A stretch of 64,000 nucleotides of DNA, from positions 3,490 through 67,489 of the forward strand of contig DATBZF010000060.1 in assembly GCA_036513315.1 (NCBI GenBank), read 5' to 3'. Origin of the DNA: Roseiarcus sp036513315 (GTDB lineage Bacteria > Pseudomonadota > Alphaproteobacteria > Rhizobiales > Beijerinckiaceae). The position numbers were made by a program, and so were the translations under genes. Below the pieces are notes generated by a model. The model worked only from the letters and a program-made list of their open reading frames with translations. It was not told where the DNA came from and did not search any database. The stretch's first letter is position 1; every line of letters starts with the position of its first letter. Positions 26,523 through 35,813 of this stretch are shown in pieces.

Positions 26523-27307
26523 GTCGAGGCCCTCTCCGTTGCGGCGCGCGCGACGATCGCGGCGATCTCGGCAAAGCCTTTCGGCGTCCAGGCGGCGCGC
26601 CCGACGAACAGGCCGTCGACATCGGCCTGCGCCATCAAGGCCTCGCCGTTGTCGGGCGTCACCGAGCCGCCATAGACGATCCTGACCTGCGCCGCCGCCT
26701 GGGCGCCGTAACGTTCCTTCACGGCGCCGCGCAATGCGCGGTGCCGTTCGGCGACATAGTCGGGCGGCGCCGCGGCCGCCGCGCCGATCGCCCAGCGTGG
26801 CTCATAGGCGAGAATGACCGCCGCCGCATGCGAGGCGGCCTGGTCGGCGAGCGCGACGCTCATCTGTTCGATCAGCACGCTGTCGGACGCGCCGCGCTGT
26901 TTGTCCTCGGCGGTTTCGCCGAGGCAGAGGACCGGCGTGAGACTGTGGGCGATCGCGGCGTTGAGCTTGCGGCGGACCAATTCGTAAGTCTCGCCGAAAT
27001 GCTGCAGGCGCTCGGAATGGGCGAGTTCGACATAACGGCAGCCGGCCTCCGCCAACATCGGCGCCGATATCTCGCCGGTCCAGGCGCCGGCCGCTTCCCA
27101 ATGCATGTTCTGGGCGCCGATGCCGACCGGCGAAGACGCGAAGGCCGCGCGCGCCTGATGCAGCGAGGTGAACGGCGGCAGCACGAACATTTCCACCTGG
27201 TCGCGGATCGCAGGCGTCAGGCGCGGCAAAAGCGCGGCTGCGTAGCGTGCGGTCTCGGCGGCGCCGATGTTCATCTTCCAGCCCGTGCCGGCGACCAACC
27301 TACGCAT
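26519..27307 (-). CDS. lerI: Triose-phosphate-isomerase-family enzyme, probable L-erythrulose 1-phosphate isomerase
   Basis: A 262-residue TIM-barrel isomerase. N-terminal AGTGWKMN replaces GNWKMN, the electrophile segment is AHSERLQHFGE, the catalytic Glu lies in AYEPRWAIG, and the phosphate loop is YGGSVTPDN. The divergence from housekeeping TIM and its place between a RuBisCO-like protein and an RpiB homologue match LerI of the D-apiose pathway. The start at 27307 gives an 8-base overlap with the RuBisCO-like gene; the long upstream frame lies inside that gene. Confidence 0.75.
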   Translation of the reverse strand: MRRLVAGTGWKMNIGAAETARYAAALLPRLTPAIRDQVEMFVLPPFTSLHQARAAFASSPVGIGAQNMHWEAAGAWTGEISAPMLAEAGCRYVELAHSERLQHFGETYELVRRKLNAAIAHSLTPVLCLGETAEDKQRGASDSVLIEQMSVALADQAASHAAAVILAYEPRWAIGAAAAAPPDYVAERHRALRGAVKERYGAQAAAQVRIVYGGSVTPDNGEALMAQADVDGLFVGRAAWTPKGFAEIAAIVARAATERAST

Positions 27308-28571
27308 CCCTGGCCGATCCCCCGAACTTGACCAGAGTTTGTGCGAGTTCGCGATGGTCTCGGGCGTAGAGCGCAAGCGGGACGCCGGCGACCGCCGCCT
27401 CCCAGGCCTGGCGCACGGCTCTGACACCGGCGGCGGGGCCACCGGGATGGCTGACGATGCCGCCGCCGCAGAGATAGAGGAGATCCAACGTGCGCCCGGT
27501 ACGCTCGAAAGTCTCAGGCGCCTGACCGCCCCATTGACCCGAGCCGACGACCGGCAGCGGACAATCGCGCGGCGAGAAGAGCGGCGCCTTCAGCGCTTCG
27601 AATGAGCGGACGAAGGATTCGTCCGGCTCCCAATATTTGGCGCCGATGCCGTTGATCTGGAACTGATCGACGCCCAGCAGCCGCCAGAATTGCTGGTAGA
27701 CGCGAAAGTCCATGCCGAGGCCGGGGTGGCGCGTCAGGATGTCCCAGCCGTTGCGGTGGGCGTGCAAGGCGAGGCGCGAACGTTTGCGCAGGAACGAAAA
27801 GCCGCCGAAGCCAATGGAATTGATGTTGATCACCGCCGCATTGCCGCCCGCCGCGGCGACGATATCGGCATTGCGCGTCATCACCTCAGGATCGGCATGG
27901 GAAATGCCGAAGGCGTACATCACCTTCCTGCCGGTCTTCTGTTCCCGGTCGAGGATGATCGGCATGATCGCCTTCACCCTTTCGGCGAGGCTCGAATAGG
28001 CAGGGCTGGCGAGCTTTTCGTCATCTTTGATGAAATCGACGTCGCCTTCGACAAGCTCGCGAACGAGTTCAGCCGTCTCCGGCGGGCGCAGGCCGAGAGC
28101 GGGCTTGACGATCGAGCCGATGATCGGCCGGCCATGGACGCCGGCCAAAGCGCGGCTTCCCTCGACGCCGAATTGCGGACCGGGATGGGCGGCGGCGAAT
28201 TCGGATGGCAGCTTCATGTCGACAATGCGGATGCCGCTGAAGCCCTTGATTGAATAAACGCCGCCGATCGCGATCGTCATCAGCGCGGCGAGATCGGTCC
28301 CGATCGCTTCGAATGGAAATTCGATATCGGCTTCGCCTCTGGAATAGCGCGCATTCCCCGGGGCCGTGTCGGGTAAAGATGGCGTCGCGACCGGTTCAAG
28401 CATCCGCACCTCGCCAACCCGCGCGGCGACGCGCGCTTTCAATTCCGGCGTTTCGCCGGGCACCGCGACGAAGGTGCCGGTCGACTGATCGCTGGCGATT
28501 TTCGCCGCCAGCGCGGCGACGTCGCCCGCCGTCTCGATGCGATAAGTGATCTTGATGAAGGATTGGGACAT
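27300..28571 (-). CDS. oiaX: RuBisCO-like protein (form IV), probable 3-oxo-isoapionate-4-phosphate decarboxylase
   Basis: A 423-residue RuBisCO large-chain homologue. It keeps IVKPALGL (Lys156; the second Lys of KPKLG is Ala), the carbamylated-lysine and metal-ligand motif DFIKDDE (Lys182, Asp184, Glu185), HAHRNG (270-275) and the late phosphate-site stretch LCGGGIVSHPGG. Metal and carbamate residues are intact but RuBisCO-specific positions differ, as in RuBisCO-like proteins that decarboxylate rather than fix CO2. Beside OiaK-, LerI- and DerI-like genes it fits OiaX: 3-oxo-isoapionate 4-phosphate to L-erythrulose 1-phosphate plus CO2. Start at 28571 by N-terminal fit; its ribosome site is weak. 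Confidence 0.8.
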   Translation of the reverse strand: MSQSFIKITYRIETAGDVAALAAKIASDQSTGTFVAVPGETPELKARVAARVGEVRMLEPVATPSLPDTAPGNARYSRGEADIEFPFEAIGTDLAALMTIAIGGVYSIKGFSGIRIVDMKLPSEFAAAHPGPQFGVEGSRALAGVHGRPIIGSIVKPALGLRPPETAELVRELVEGDVDFIKDDEKLASPAYSSLAERVKAIMPIILDREQKTGRKVMYAFGISHADPEVMTRNADIVAAAGGNAAVININSIGFGGFSFLRKRSRLALHAHRNGWDILTRHPGLGMDFRVYQQFWRLLGVDQFQINGIGAKYWEPDESFVRSFEALKAPLFSPRDCPLPVVGSGQWGGQAPETFERTGRTLDLLYLCGGGIVSHPGGPAAGVRAVRQAWEAAVAGVPLALYARDHRELAQTLVKFGGSARDA

Positions 28572-28648
28572 GGAGCGTTCAAAAAACATGCGCCTTGGCG
28601 CCGGGCGCTGCAAGCATCGCGAACAACGCGTATTGATTGTCAGTAAGG

Positions 28649-28667
28649 TATGATGAGTATATCATCT
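28649..28667. promoter_or_regulatory. Probable GntR-family operator, copy 1
   Basis: TATGATGAGTATATCATCT: half-sites TGATGA and TCATCT around a five-base centre, in the divergent region between the RuBisCO-like gene (start 28571) and the GntR gene (start 28803). A second copy with the same outer bases lies at 35814-35833, ahead of the ApnO gene. Two matching palindromes at the two promoters of one pathway strongly suggest binding sites for the local regulator. Confidence 0.6.
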
Positions 28668-28802
28668 AACAAGGTGGCGCAACGAGAATGGTCCTTGCTC
28701 GCGATGTAAGCGAGGTGGCATCCTCACGCCTCCGGTGGAGGCATGCGCCGTTCGAATCGCGTCGCCGGCGCCAGGATCGGTCTCTTTGCGGATTCCAAGC
28801 CC

Positions 28803-29525
28803 ATGACTCTTCTTAGCGACCCGATCGTTCGCCGGAAACTGTCGGACGAGGTGTTCGATCGGCTGAAAGCCTTGATCACCACAGGCGAGTTGCAGCCCGG
28901 CGACGCCATGCCGTCGGAACGAGACCTGATGGAGAGGCTCGGCGTCGGTCGGCCGGCGATCCGCGAGGCGATGCAGCAATTGAGCAATATGGGCCTGTTG
29001 ACGATTTCGCATGGCGAGCGGGCCAAGGTCCGCCAGCCGACGGCGAAATCTCTTTTTCAGCAGGTCGACGCCGCCGCCCATATCATGTTGTCGACTTCGC
29101 CTGACTCGCTCGAGCATCTGAAGCAAGCGCGCCGGTTTTTTGAGCGCGGCATGGTTCGCGAAGCGGCGGCAAAAGCGACGCAGAGCGAAATCGACAGGCT
29201 CCGCGAAACGCTCGAGCGCCAACGCCTCAATCTCGGCGACGCCGACAAATTCATCAGCGCGGATATGCGCTTGCATACCCAGATCGCCGCCATCACCGGC
29301 AATCCTCTGTTTGAAGCGGTCAGCGAGGCGATGCTCGGATGGCTCAAGCAATATCACACCGAAATGCTGATCTGGACCGGCAAGGAGAAATACACCCTCG
29401 CCGAACATGAAGAGATCATCGCCTGTATCGCCGCGCGCGATCCGGACGCCGCCGAACAGGCGATGATCAGACATCTCGACCGGTCCGCCGCGCTCTATGT
29501 CCATCAGGCCGGCGTCGGCGGCTGA
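28803..29525 (+). CDS. GntR/FCD-family transcriptional regulator
   Basis: A 240-residue regulator with N-terminal winged HTH (SDEVFDRLKALITTGELQPG, PSERDLMERLGVGRPAIREA) and an all-helical FCD effector domain with putative metal-binding residues in DMRLHTQI and the late RHLDRSAA. FCD proteins usually repress sugar-acid genes until an acid ligand binds. It is divergent from the RuBisCO-like gene and convergent with ApsD, and a matching palindrome lies 136 bases upstream. An in-frame ATG at 28743 exists, but its GGAGG is only one base away, so 28803 is preferred. Confidence 0.82.
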   Translation: MTLLSDPIVRRKLSDEVFDRLKALITTGELQPGDAMPSERDLMERLGVGRPAIREAMQQLSNMGLLTISHGERAKVRQPTAKSLFQQVDAAAHIMLSTSPDSLEHLKQARRFFERGMVREAAAKATQSEIDRLRETLERQRLNLGDADKFISADMRLHTQIAAITGNPLFEAVSEAMLGWLKQYHTEMLIWTGKEKYTLAEHEEIIACIAARDPDAAEQAMIRHLDRSAALYVHQAGVGG

Positions 29526-29555
29526 ACGAATCGCCGGACCTCGGCGTCCGCATCG

Positions 29556-30584
29556 TCAGATCGCGGTCATTTCAATGGTCTGCCCGCTCGAAGCGGAGCG
29601 ATAGGCGGCTTCGACGAGGGCGAGGGTTTTGACATTGTCGCGGCCAGATGTCGCCGGCTCGCGACCCTCGCGCAGGCAATCGACCCAATGCTGCTGGATC
29701 GCCTGCACGCTCTCCTGGATGTTATGCCATGGCCGCGTCGCCCAGGACAGAAGGCGCGGCGAAACGTCGTGCATCTGCGACCCCTGCTTGCCCGTCACCC
29801 GCATTTCATAGCCTTGGCCGAGGCGGATGCTGCCCAGGGCGCCGTCGATCTCGACCAGCGTTTCGGGGAAGGGCTCGACGGCGAGACGGGTCGCATAGCT
29901 GCAATCGACGATCGAGGAGACGCCGCTCTCGTGATCGAGCAGCATCGTGGCGACGTCCTCGCCGCGGATGGCGGGATTGACCCTCGCAATGCGCGCGGTC
30001 AGCCGCGCAACGTCGCCGAACAGGCAACGGGCGATGTCGAGGATGTGAATGCCGAGGTCCTCGATGATGAAGCGCTCGCCTTTGGCGAGATAAGGCTGGC
30101 CGCTGAACACGTCGTAGGCCGAGCGGAACGAAACGCGGCCCCAGAAGGGTTTGCCGATCGCGCCAGCGTCGAGCCGCGCGCGTAGAGCCTGAATCGGGCT
30201 CTGCCAGCGAAAATTCTCATGCACCATCAGCGGCACGCCCGCGGCCTCGCACGCCTCCACCATCGCGCGGGCGTCCGCCATCGAAAGGGCGAATGGTTTC
30301 TGGCAGATCGCCGCCACGCCATGGCGCGCCGCCAGCTCCACCAGCAGGCGGTGCGACGCCACGGTGGTCGCCACATCGACGAAGTCCAGCCTCTCGTCGG
30401 CGAGCATCTGCGCGGCGTCGGCATAACGTCTGGCGATGCCGAACTGGTCGCCGGCGAGGGCGAGCCGGGTGGGATCGCGATCGCAGAGCGCGACGATCGA
30501 CGCGCCTTCGACATCGCGCCAGCCATGCAAATGGTTGATCGAGAAAAACCCGCAACCGATCAAGCCGCCGCGAAGCTCCGCCAT
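29556..30584 (-). CDS. apsD: Gfo/Idh/MocA-family oxidoreductase, probable D-apiose dehydrogenase
   Basis: A 342-residue NAD(P)-dependent sugar dehydrogenase: LIGCGFFSINHLHGW Rossmann start, the EKP-type motif as CQKPFALS, ENFRWQSPIQ and EDLGIHILDIARCLFG in the C-terminal domain. ApsD oxidises D-apiose to D-apionolactone. It lies one base after the permease gene of a ribose-type importer and opposite the OiaX/OiaK operon, so assignment to D-apiose is supported by context. Another branched or C5 sugar remains possible. Confidence 0.75.
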   Translation of the reverse strand: MAELRGGLIGCGFFSINHLHGWRDVEGASIVALCDRDPTRLALAGDQFGIARRYADAAQMLADERLDFVDVATTVASHRLLVELAARHGVAAICQKPFALSMADARAMVEACEAAGVPLMVHENFRWQSPIQALRARLDAGAIGKPFWGRVSFRSAYDVFSGQPYLAKGERFIIEDLGIHILDIARCLFGDVARLTARIARVNPAIRGEDVATMLLDHESGVSSIVDCSYATRLAVEPFPETLVEIDGALGSIRLGQGYEMRVTGKQGSQMHDVSPRLLSWATRPWHNIQESVQAIQQHWVDCLREGREPATSGRDNVKTLALVEAAYRSASSGQTIEMTAI

Positions 30585-30585
30585 A

Positions 30586-31653
30586 TCAACCCATCCGCGC
30601 CATCTGCCGCAGCGCGACGCGCTGCTGGAGGCGCCGTTGCGCCTGATCGACCACGACGGCGATGATGATCACTAGGCCCTTGATCACCATCTGCCAGAAC
30701 GAACTGACCCCCATCATCACCAGGCCGTCCGACAGGATGCCGATGACGAAAGCGCCGACGATGGTGCCGCCGATCGTGCCGCGCCCACCCGACATCGACG
30801 TGCCGCCGAGCACCGCCGCCGCGATCGCGTTGAGTTCGAAACTCTCGCCTGTCGCCGGATGCGCCGCCATCAGTTCCGACGACACGATGAGCCCGACGAT
30901 CGCCGCGCAAAAACCCGAGAACATGTAGACGAATAGCTTGACGCGCGCGACGCGGATGCCGGACAGGCCTGCCGCCCGCTCATTGCCGCCGACCGCGAAA
31001 ATATGCCGGCCGATCGGCGTGAAGCGCGCGACATAGGAGGCCGCCAGCGCGACGACGATCAGGATCCAGATCGCCAGCGGCAATCCGAACAGGCGCCCGG
31101 CGCCGAGCACGCCATAGCCTGTCGTGCCGAACTCCTCCTTGCCGACGAGATTGGGGAAGGTCGCGCCGTCCGACGACAGCAGCGCGAGACCGCGCGCGAC
31201 ATAGAGCGTGCCCAAAGTCGCGATGAACGGCGCGACATTGAGCCTGGTGATCAACAGACCGTTGATCGCCCCGATCAGCAGGCCGACGCCGAGCGTAATC
31301 AGGATGATTTCGACGACATTGAAATAGACGGTATAGCCGATCATCAGATCGAGGCCGTTGAGGATCAGGCCGCCCGCCACCATCGCGCAAAGGCCGACGA
31401 TCGAACCGACCGAGAGGTCGATGCCGCCGGTGACGATGACGAATGTCATGCCCATTGCGAGGAAAGCGTTGAGCGCCACATGTTTCGACATCAGGATGAG
31501 ATTGGCCGCCGACAGGAAATTCGGCGCGGCGAAGGAGAAGAAGACGAGCACCGCGAACAAAGCGATGAATGTGCGCAGCTTCATCAGATTGAGTGCGAGC
31601 GAGCCGGAGCCCGCCGCGCTTTGTCCAAGCGATCCTTCCGCCGCGCTCATCAT
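30586..31653 (-). CDS. Ribose-type (CUT2) ABC transporter permease
   Basis: A 355-residue inner-membrane protein with eight to ten hydrophobic segments and the RbsC-family stretches VTGGIDLSVGSIVGL and NAIAAAVLGGTSMSGGRGT. Start at 31653 overlaps the ATPase stop. Works with the ATPase at 31650 and binding protein at 33922 to import, most likely, D-apiose. Confidence 0.87.
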   Translation of the reverse strand: MMSAAEGSLGQSAAGSGSLALNLMKLRTFIALFAVLVFFSFAAPNFLSAANLILMSKHVALNAFLAMGMTFVIVTGGIDLSVGSIVGLCAMVAGGLILNGLDLMIGYTVYFNVVEIILITLGVGLLIGAINGLLITRLNVAPFIATLGTLYVARGLALLSSDGATFPNLVGKEEFGTTGYGVLGAGRLFGLPLAIWILIVVALAASYVARFTPIGRHIFAVGGNERAAGLSGIRVARVKLFVYMFSGFCAAIVGLIVSSELMAAHPATGESFELNAIAAAVLGGTSMSGGRGTIGGTIVGAFVIGILSDGLVMMGVSSFWQMVIKGLVIIIAVVVDQAQRRLQQRVALRQMARMG

Positions 31654-33203
31654 TTTGTCTCCAGCAAGGGCGAGGGGCCCGGACCATGCCCAAGCGCGGA
31701 AGCCGCGACCAGGGATTGCTCGGTCGCTTCCGCGCGTTCGACCAGCGCGGTGACGCGGCCGTTGCTCATCACCGCGATACGGTCGCTGAGCGCCAGGACT
31801 TCGCCGAGATCGGATGTGACGAAGACGATGCCGAGTCCCTGCGCGGCGAGCTTGCGCATGGTGCGGAAAACCTCGGCCTTGGCGCCGACGTCGATGCCGC
31901 GGCTGGGCTCGTCCATCAACAGCACTTTCGGGTCGGTCATCAGCGCCTTGCCGATCACCACTTTCTGCTGATTGCCGCCTGACAGCGAGGCGACCTCCAT
32001 CGCGGGATCGGCGACCTTGATCGAGAGGTCGCGAATGGCGCGCCCGATCGCCGTTTGCTCGCGGGCGCTGCTGATGTGGAAGCCGACCAGGAATTTTGAC
32101 AGGCTCGCCATGGTCAGATTGGCGGCGACCGAGAGGATCGCGACGAGTCCCTCGCGCTGTCGATCCTCGGGGATAAGGGCGAGGCCGCGCCGGATCCGGC
32201 CCGTCACGTCGCGTTCCGAGACCGCTTCGCCGTCGATGAAAATCCGCCCCGTCGCATGCGGCCGGCGACCCATGACGCAGTCGAGAAACTCGCTGCGCCC
32301 GGCGCCCATCAGACCGTAGACGCCAAGAATCTCGCCCTTGCGAACCGAAAGCGAGACATGGTCGACCTCATAGCCGCCGGTCAGCCGCGGCAGGCAGATA
32401 TCCTCGGCGCGAAACGCCTCGGCGCCGATCGCATGATCCTCGGCCTTGGCGAAATCCTTGGCCGGCGAGCCGATCATCTGCCGCACGATCCAGCCGACAT
32501 CGACATCGGCCATGCGCGCGCGGCCGGTGACGCGGCCGTCGCGCAGCACGGTGATGAAATCGCCGATGCGGATCAGTTCTTCGAGACGGTGGGAGATATA
32601 GACGATGGCGACGCCGCGCGCCCTCAGATCGGCGATCACGCGGAACAGCACTTCGACCTCGGCGGCGCTGAGCGCGGAGGTCGGTTCGTCGAGGATCAGA
32701 ATGCGGGCGTCCTGCGCCACCGCCTTGGCGATTTCGACGAGTTGCTGCTGGCCGATGCGCAAATCCTCGACGAGGGCGCCGGGATCGATTCCGGCCTCGA
32801 GCCGCTCGAGGAATTGAGCGGCGCGGCGCTCCTGCCGGCGATGATCGATGCCGAGCGCGCCCCGCGTCAATTCGCGCGCGGCGAAAATATTCTCGGCGAC
32901 CGACAAATTGCCAAACAGGTTGAGTTCCTGGAACACCATGCCAACGCCGCGCGCCCTCGCGGCCGCGGCGTTGGCGAAGCTGACCGGCTCGCCGTCGAGC
33001 AGGATGCGGCCGTGCGTCGGGCTTTCGACGCCGGCGATGATTTTCATCAGCGTCGATTTGCCGGCGCCGTTTTCGCCGACCAGCACATTGACGGCGCCGC
33101 GGCGCACGTCGAAATCGGCCTGTTTGACGGCGACGGTTCCGGAATAGACTTTCGACACGCCTTCGAGGCGCAGCACGACATCGTCGTCGGGCGTCTCGCT
33201 CAT
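31650..33203 (-). CDS. Ribose-type (CUT2) ABC transporter double ATPase
   Basis: A 517-residue RbsA-like protein with two nucleotide-binding domains: N-terminal Walker A GENGAGKSTLMKI and Walker B ILILDEPTSAL; the C-terminal copy has the usual degenerate GLMGAGRSEFL but a signature SLSGGNQQKV and LLMDEPSRGID. Overlaps the lipoprotein gene upstream and permease downstream. Confidence 0.9.
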   Translation of the reverse strand: MSETPDDDVVLRLEGVSKVYSGTVAVKQADFDVRRGAVNVLVGENGAGKSTLMKIIAGVESPTHGRILLDGEPVSFANAAAARARGVGMVFQELNLFGNLSVAENIFAARELTRGALGIDHRRQERRAAQFLERLEAGIDPGALVEDLRIGQQQLVEIAKAVAQDARILILDEPTSALSAAEVEVLFRVIADLRARGVAIVYISHRLEELIRIGDFITVLRDGRVTGRARMADVDVGWIVRQMIGSPAKDFAKAEDHAIGAEAFRAEDICLPRLTGGYEVDHVSLSVRKGEILGVYGLMGAGRSEFLDCVMGRRPHATGRIFIDGEAVSERDVTGRIRRGLALIPEDRQREGLVAILSVAANLTMASLSKFLVGFHISSAREQTAIGRAIRDLSIKVADPAMEVASLSGGNQQKVVIGKALMTDPKVLLMDEPSRGIDVGAKAEVFRTMRKLAAQGLGIVFVTSDLGEVLALSDRIAVMSNGRVTALVERAEATEQSLVAASALGHGPGPSPLLETK

Positions 33204-33859
33204 GGCGGCGGCCCAAGCGTAAGTTCGGCTGGAGTCACCAGCGGCGGCTGATCGCCCGCCTCAACCGTATAGGCGCCCAGCGCCGTCACGTTGCGTCCGA
33301 CCAGCGAATCGCGGGGCAGGGCGGAGAGAAAGGCATGGTCGACATATTGGTTGAACGCCTTGCCGAACTGGGCGTAGTCGATCTGGTTCCTGAAATCGTT
33401 GAAGGAGACGAAATCGAGCGCGTCGCGCAATGCCGTGCCGCGCATCGCCGGACCGATCTGGACGATCGCCGCGATCTTGCCATCGCCGTTGTTGTCGACG
33501 CTGATCGTCGCCGCGCGCGAATTCGTCTCCGCCGAGACGATGCGTCCTTCGATTTTGACGACCAGCGTCCAGGGCTCGCTGCCCTCCTTGGCGCGGTAGC
33601 CGTATTTCTTGCCCGCTTCATCAGGATTGGCGCGCGCCAGTTCGGCGACTTCCGCAAACCTGCCGGCCTTGGCCCTGAGATAGGGAATGACTTTCGCATC
33701 CCAGATCGCGTGAACCATCTTTTGCGGATCGAAGCCGCCATCGCCGCCATCGTCGTTGCTGGCGACGCCTTTTTTCGGCGTCGCCACGATCTTGCAGGCG
33801 CCGAGCGAAAAGCCGATCGCCGCGACGCCGACCGCGCGCAAAAGACGTCGTCGGTTCAA
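33200..33859 (-). CDS. DUF2291 lipoprotein of sugar ABC operon
   Basis: A 219-residue protein with an N-terminal signal and lipobox GFSLGAC, so it is likely anchored at the membrane. DUF2291 proteins regularly sit between ribose-type binding proteins and ATPases in alphaproteobacteria; their role in uptake is not established. Later segments such as VDHAFLSALPRDSLVGRN are family-typical. Confidence 0.75.
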   Translation of the reverse strand: MNRRRLLRAVGVAAIGFSLGACKIVATPKKGVASNDDGGDGGFDPQKMVHAIWDAKVIPYLRAKAGRFAEVAELARANPDEAGKKYGYRAKEGSEPWTLVVKIEGRIVSAETNSRAATISVDNNGDGKIAAIVQIGPAMRGTALRDALDFVSFNDFRNQIDYAQFGKAFNQYVDHAFLSALPRDSLVGRNVTALGAYTVEAGDQPPLVTPAELTLGPPP

Positions 33860-33921
33860 AATATTCTCCAGCTCGCCCTGCCGGGCGCGGCGCGCCGACC
33901 GCGCCGCGCCCGGTTGCTTGG

Positions 33922-34863
33922 CTATTTCCTGAGGGCGAAGGTTTCAAGCTTGCCGGCGTTGGCGCCATTGATGAGCACGCAATCCATCAATTGCTTTTCC
34001 TGCGCCGGCGCCTTCTTCGACTTGATGTAGGAATCGGCCTGTTCGACCGCCACTTGCGCCTGTTGATAGGCGGGCTGCAGCACGGTCGCCTTGATGCCGC
34101 CCGACAGGATCGAGTCGCGCACATCGTTCGAACCGTCGAAGCCGACCACGATGACGTCCTTGCGATTGGCGGCGGCGAGCGCGGCTATGGCGCCCATCGC
34201 CATCGTGTCATTGCCCGAGATGACGCCCTTGATGTTGGGATTGGCCTGCAGGATCGTCTCCATCTTGGAATAGGCTTCGGTCTGGCTCCAATTGGCTGAT
34301 TGCTTGGCGACGCTCTTCAGATCGGGATATTCGCCGATCACGTCGTGATAGCCCTTCGACCGAATGCCTGCGTTGGTGTCGGATTCCTTGCCGACGAGTT
34401 CGACGTAATTGCCCTTCTCGCCCATCAGCTTGACGAATTCCTGCGCGCCGAGCTGGGCGCCCTGGTAATTGTTGGAGACGATCTGGGCGACGGCGACGCC
34501 GCTGGCGTTGATCTCTCGGTCGATCAGGAAGGAGGGGATATTGGCGTCCTTGGCCTTCTTGACGGCGGCGACCGTCGCATCCGCGCCGGCATTGTCGAGA
34601 ATGATCGCCTTGGCGCCGCGCGCGATCGCGGTGTCGATCAATTGCGATTGCTTGTTGGCGTCGTCGTCGTGCACCAGCACCAGGGTCTCGTAGCCCAAGG
34701 CCTTGGCCTTGGCTTCGGCGCCCTCCGCCTCGGCTTTGAAGAAGGGATTGTCATGCGAGGGCGTGATGATCGCGATCAAATCCGCCGCGCTCGCGGCATT
34801 GGCCGCGCCGAACGCCATGAAGCCCGCCAAAGCCGAGCCGATCAGCAATTGTTTCAGTGTCAT
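33922..34863 (-). CDS. Ribose-type periplasmic sugar-binding protein
   Basis: A 313-residue protein with a signal peptide ending ANAASA before ADLIAIITPSHDNPFFKAEAEG. Further RbsB-like motifs are IDREINASGVAVA, ISGNDTMAMGA and VVGFDGSNDVRDSI. It delivers the sugar to the CUT2 importer. Placed between ApnO and the transporter, it is probably a D-apiose binder, though binding specificity cannot be read from sequence. Confidence 0.87.
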   Translation of the reverse strand: MTLKQLLIGSALAGFMAFGAANAASAADLIAIITPSHDNPFFKAEAEGAEAKAKALGYETLVLVHDDDANKQSQLIDTAIARGAKAIILDNAGADATVAAVKKAKDANIPSFLIDREINASGVAVAQIVSNNYQGAQLGAQEFVKLMGEKGNYVELVGKESDTNAGIRSKGYHDVIGEYPDLKSVAKQSANWSQTEAYSKMETILQANPNIKGVISGNDTMAMGAIAALAAANRKDVIVVGFDGSNDVRDSILSGGIKATVLQPAYQQAQVAVEQADSYIKSKKAPAQEKQLMDCVLINGANAGKLETFALRK

Positions 34864-34943
34864 GTCAGTCCTCCCCTTTTTAGATATCAGGCTGCGCCTG
34901 TTTCGGCCGGCGGGATTGCGCCGGCCGGCGGCGGCGTTCCCGC

Positions 34944-35771
34944 TCAGGTGATGCGGCGAATGCTGTCGGCGATTTCCCGCGGCTCGAAGACTTTCTTCCA
35001 GTCCGGCCGCATCAGCGCCGGCTTTCCGAAAGCGATCGCCTTGTTGCAGGCGTCCGAGAAGACGCCCTCGACCTCGCCGAAAATAACGGCGCCGAGCACA
35101 TTCATGTGGCCGAGAAGAAAGTCGCGCGCAGCCTCTCGCGGAACGCCGCGCGCGATCACTTCGTCCATTGCCTCGCGCATGACTTCGAGCAGCGTCGCGC
35201 AGACGGTCTCGGACAGGCCGGGCTCCAGCAGCGCCATTTGCTCGACGGTGACGCGATGCGAGCGCATCACCGGGGCCCAGATGATTCTGGCGATCTCCTC
35301 GCCGAGCGCATAGGCGCTCTCCTGGCCCTGCATCAGCGCGTTGACGATATGCTGCTTGGCTGCGAGGCCGCCGAAATGGTCGTTCTTGGCGGCCAGATTG
35401 GTCTCGTCGTTGAAGATCGGCGGATGACAGGGGTGGGTGACGAAATAAGTGAGGTCCGGCCGCACCGGCAGGTGACCGGCGAAAGGCGCCGCCGCATCCA
35501 GCGCGACCAATATCGTCCCAGCCTTCAACTGCGCGTTGATGCCGGCGGCGACCTTGCCGATCATCGTGTCAGGCACGGCGAGAACGACGACTTCGGCGCC
35601 GGCGAGCGCGTCATCGGGCGACACGCAATCGAGGCCGAGCCCCCTCTTCAGGCGCTCCCGGCCGGCCGGCGACACTTCGACATGGCGAACCTCGAAGCGC
35701 GAACCCCTGAGGTTGCTGGCGAGGCGATAGCCCATTTTGCCGCCCGCGCCGAACAATGCGATCGCACTCAT
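34944..35771 (-). CDS. apnO: Probable D-apionate oxidoisomerase
   Basis: A 275-residue protein with a Rossmann start ALFGAGGKMGYRLASNL, VVLAVPDTMIGKVA, THPCHPPIFNDETN and a helical C-terminal half, fitting the phosphogluconate-dehydrogenase-like family that includes ApnO. ApnO oxidises and isomerises D-apionate to 3-oxo-isoapionate. GGGAGGA stands eight bases before the ATG at 35771, and a candidate regulator palindrome lies 43-62 bases upstream. It is first in a six-gene operon ending with ApsD. Confidence 0.72.
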   Translation of the reverse strand: MSAIALFGAGGKMGYRLASNLRGSRFEVRHVEVSPAGRERLKRGLGLDCVSPDDALAGAEVVVLAVPDTMIGKVAAGINAQLKAGTILVALDAAAPFAGHLPVRPDLTYFVTHPCHPPIFNDETNLAAKNDHFGGLAAKQHIVNALMQGQESAYALGEEIARIIWAPVMRSHRVTVEQMALLEPGLSETVCATLLEVMREAMDEVIARGVPREAARDFLLGHMNVLGAVIFGEVEGVFSDACNKAIAFGKPALMRPDWKKVFEPREIADSIRRIT

Positions 35772-35813
35772 CGATTATATCCTCCCGCATTGATTGAGGC
35801 TTAAATGAACTGG

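Noticed and set aside
27300..28571. Carbon-fixing RuBisCO large chain
   Set aside because: The KPKLG motif is KPALG, no small subunit or Calvin cycle genes are near, and neighbours fit an apiose route.
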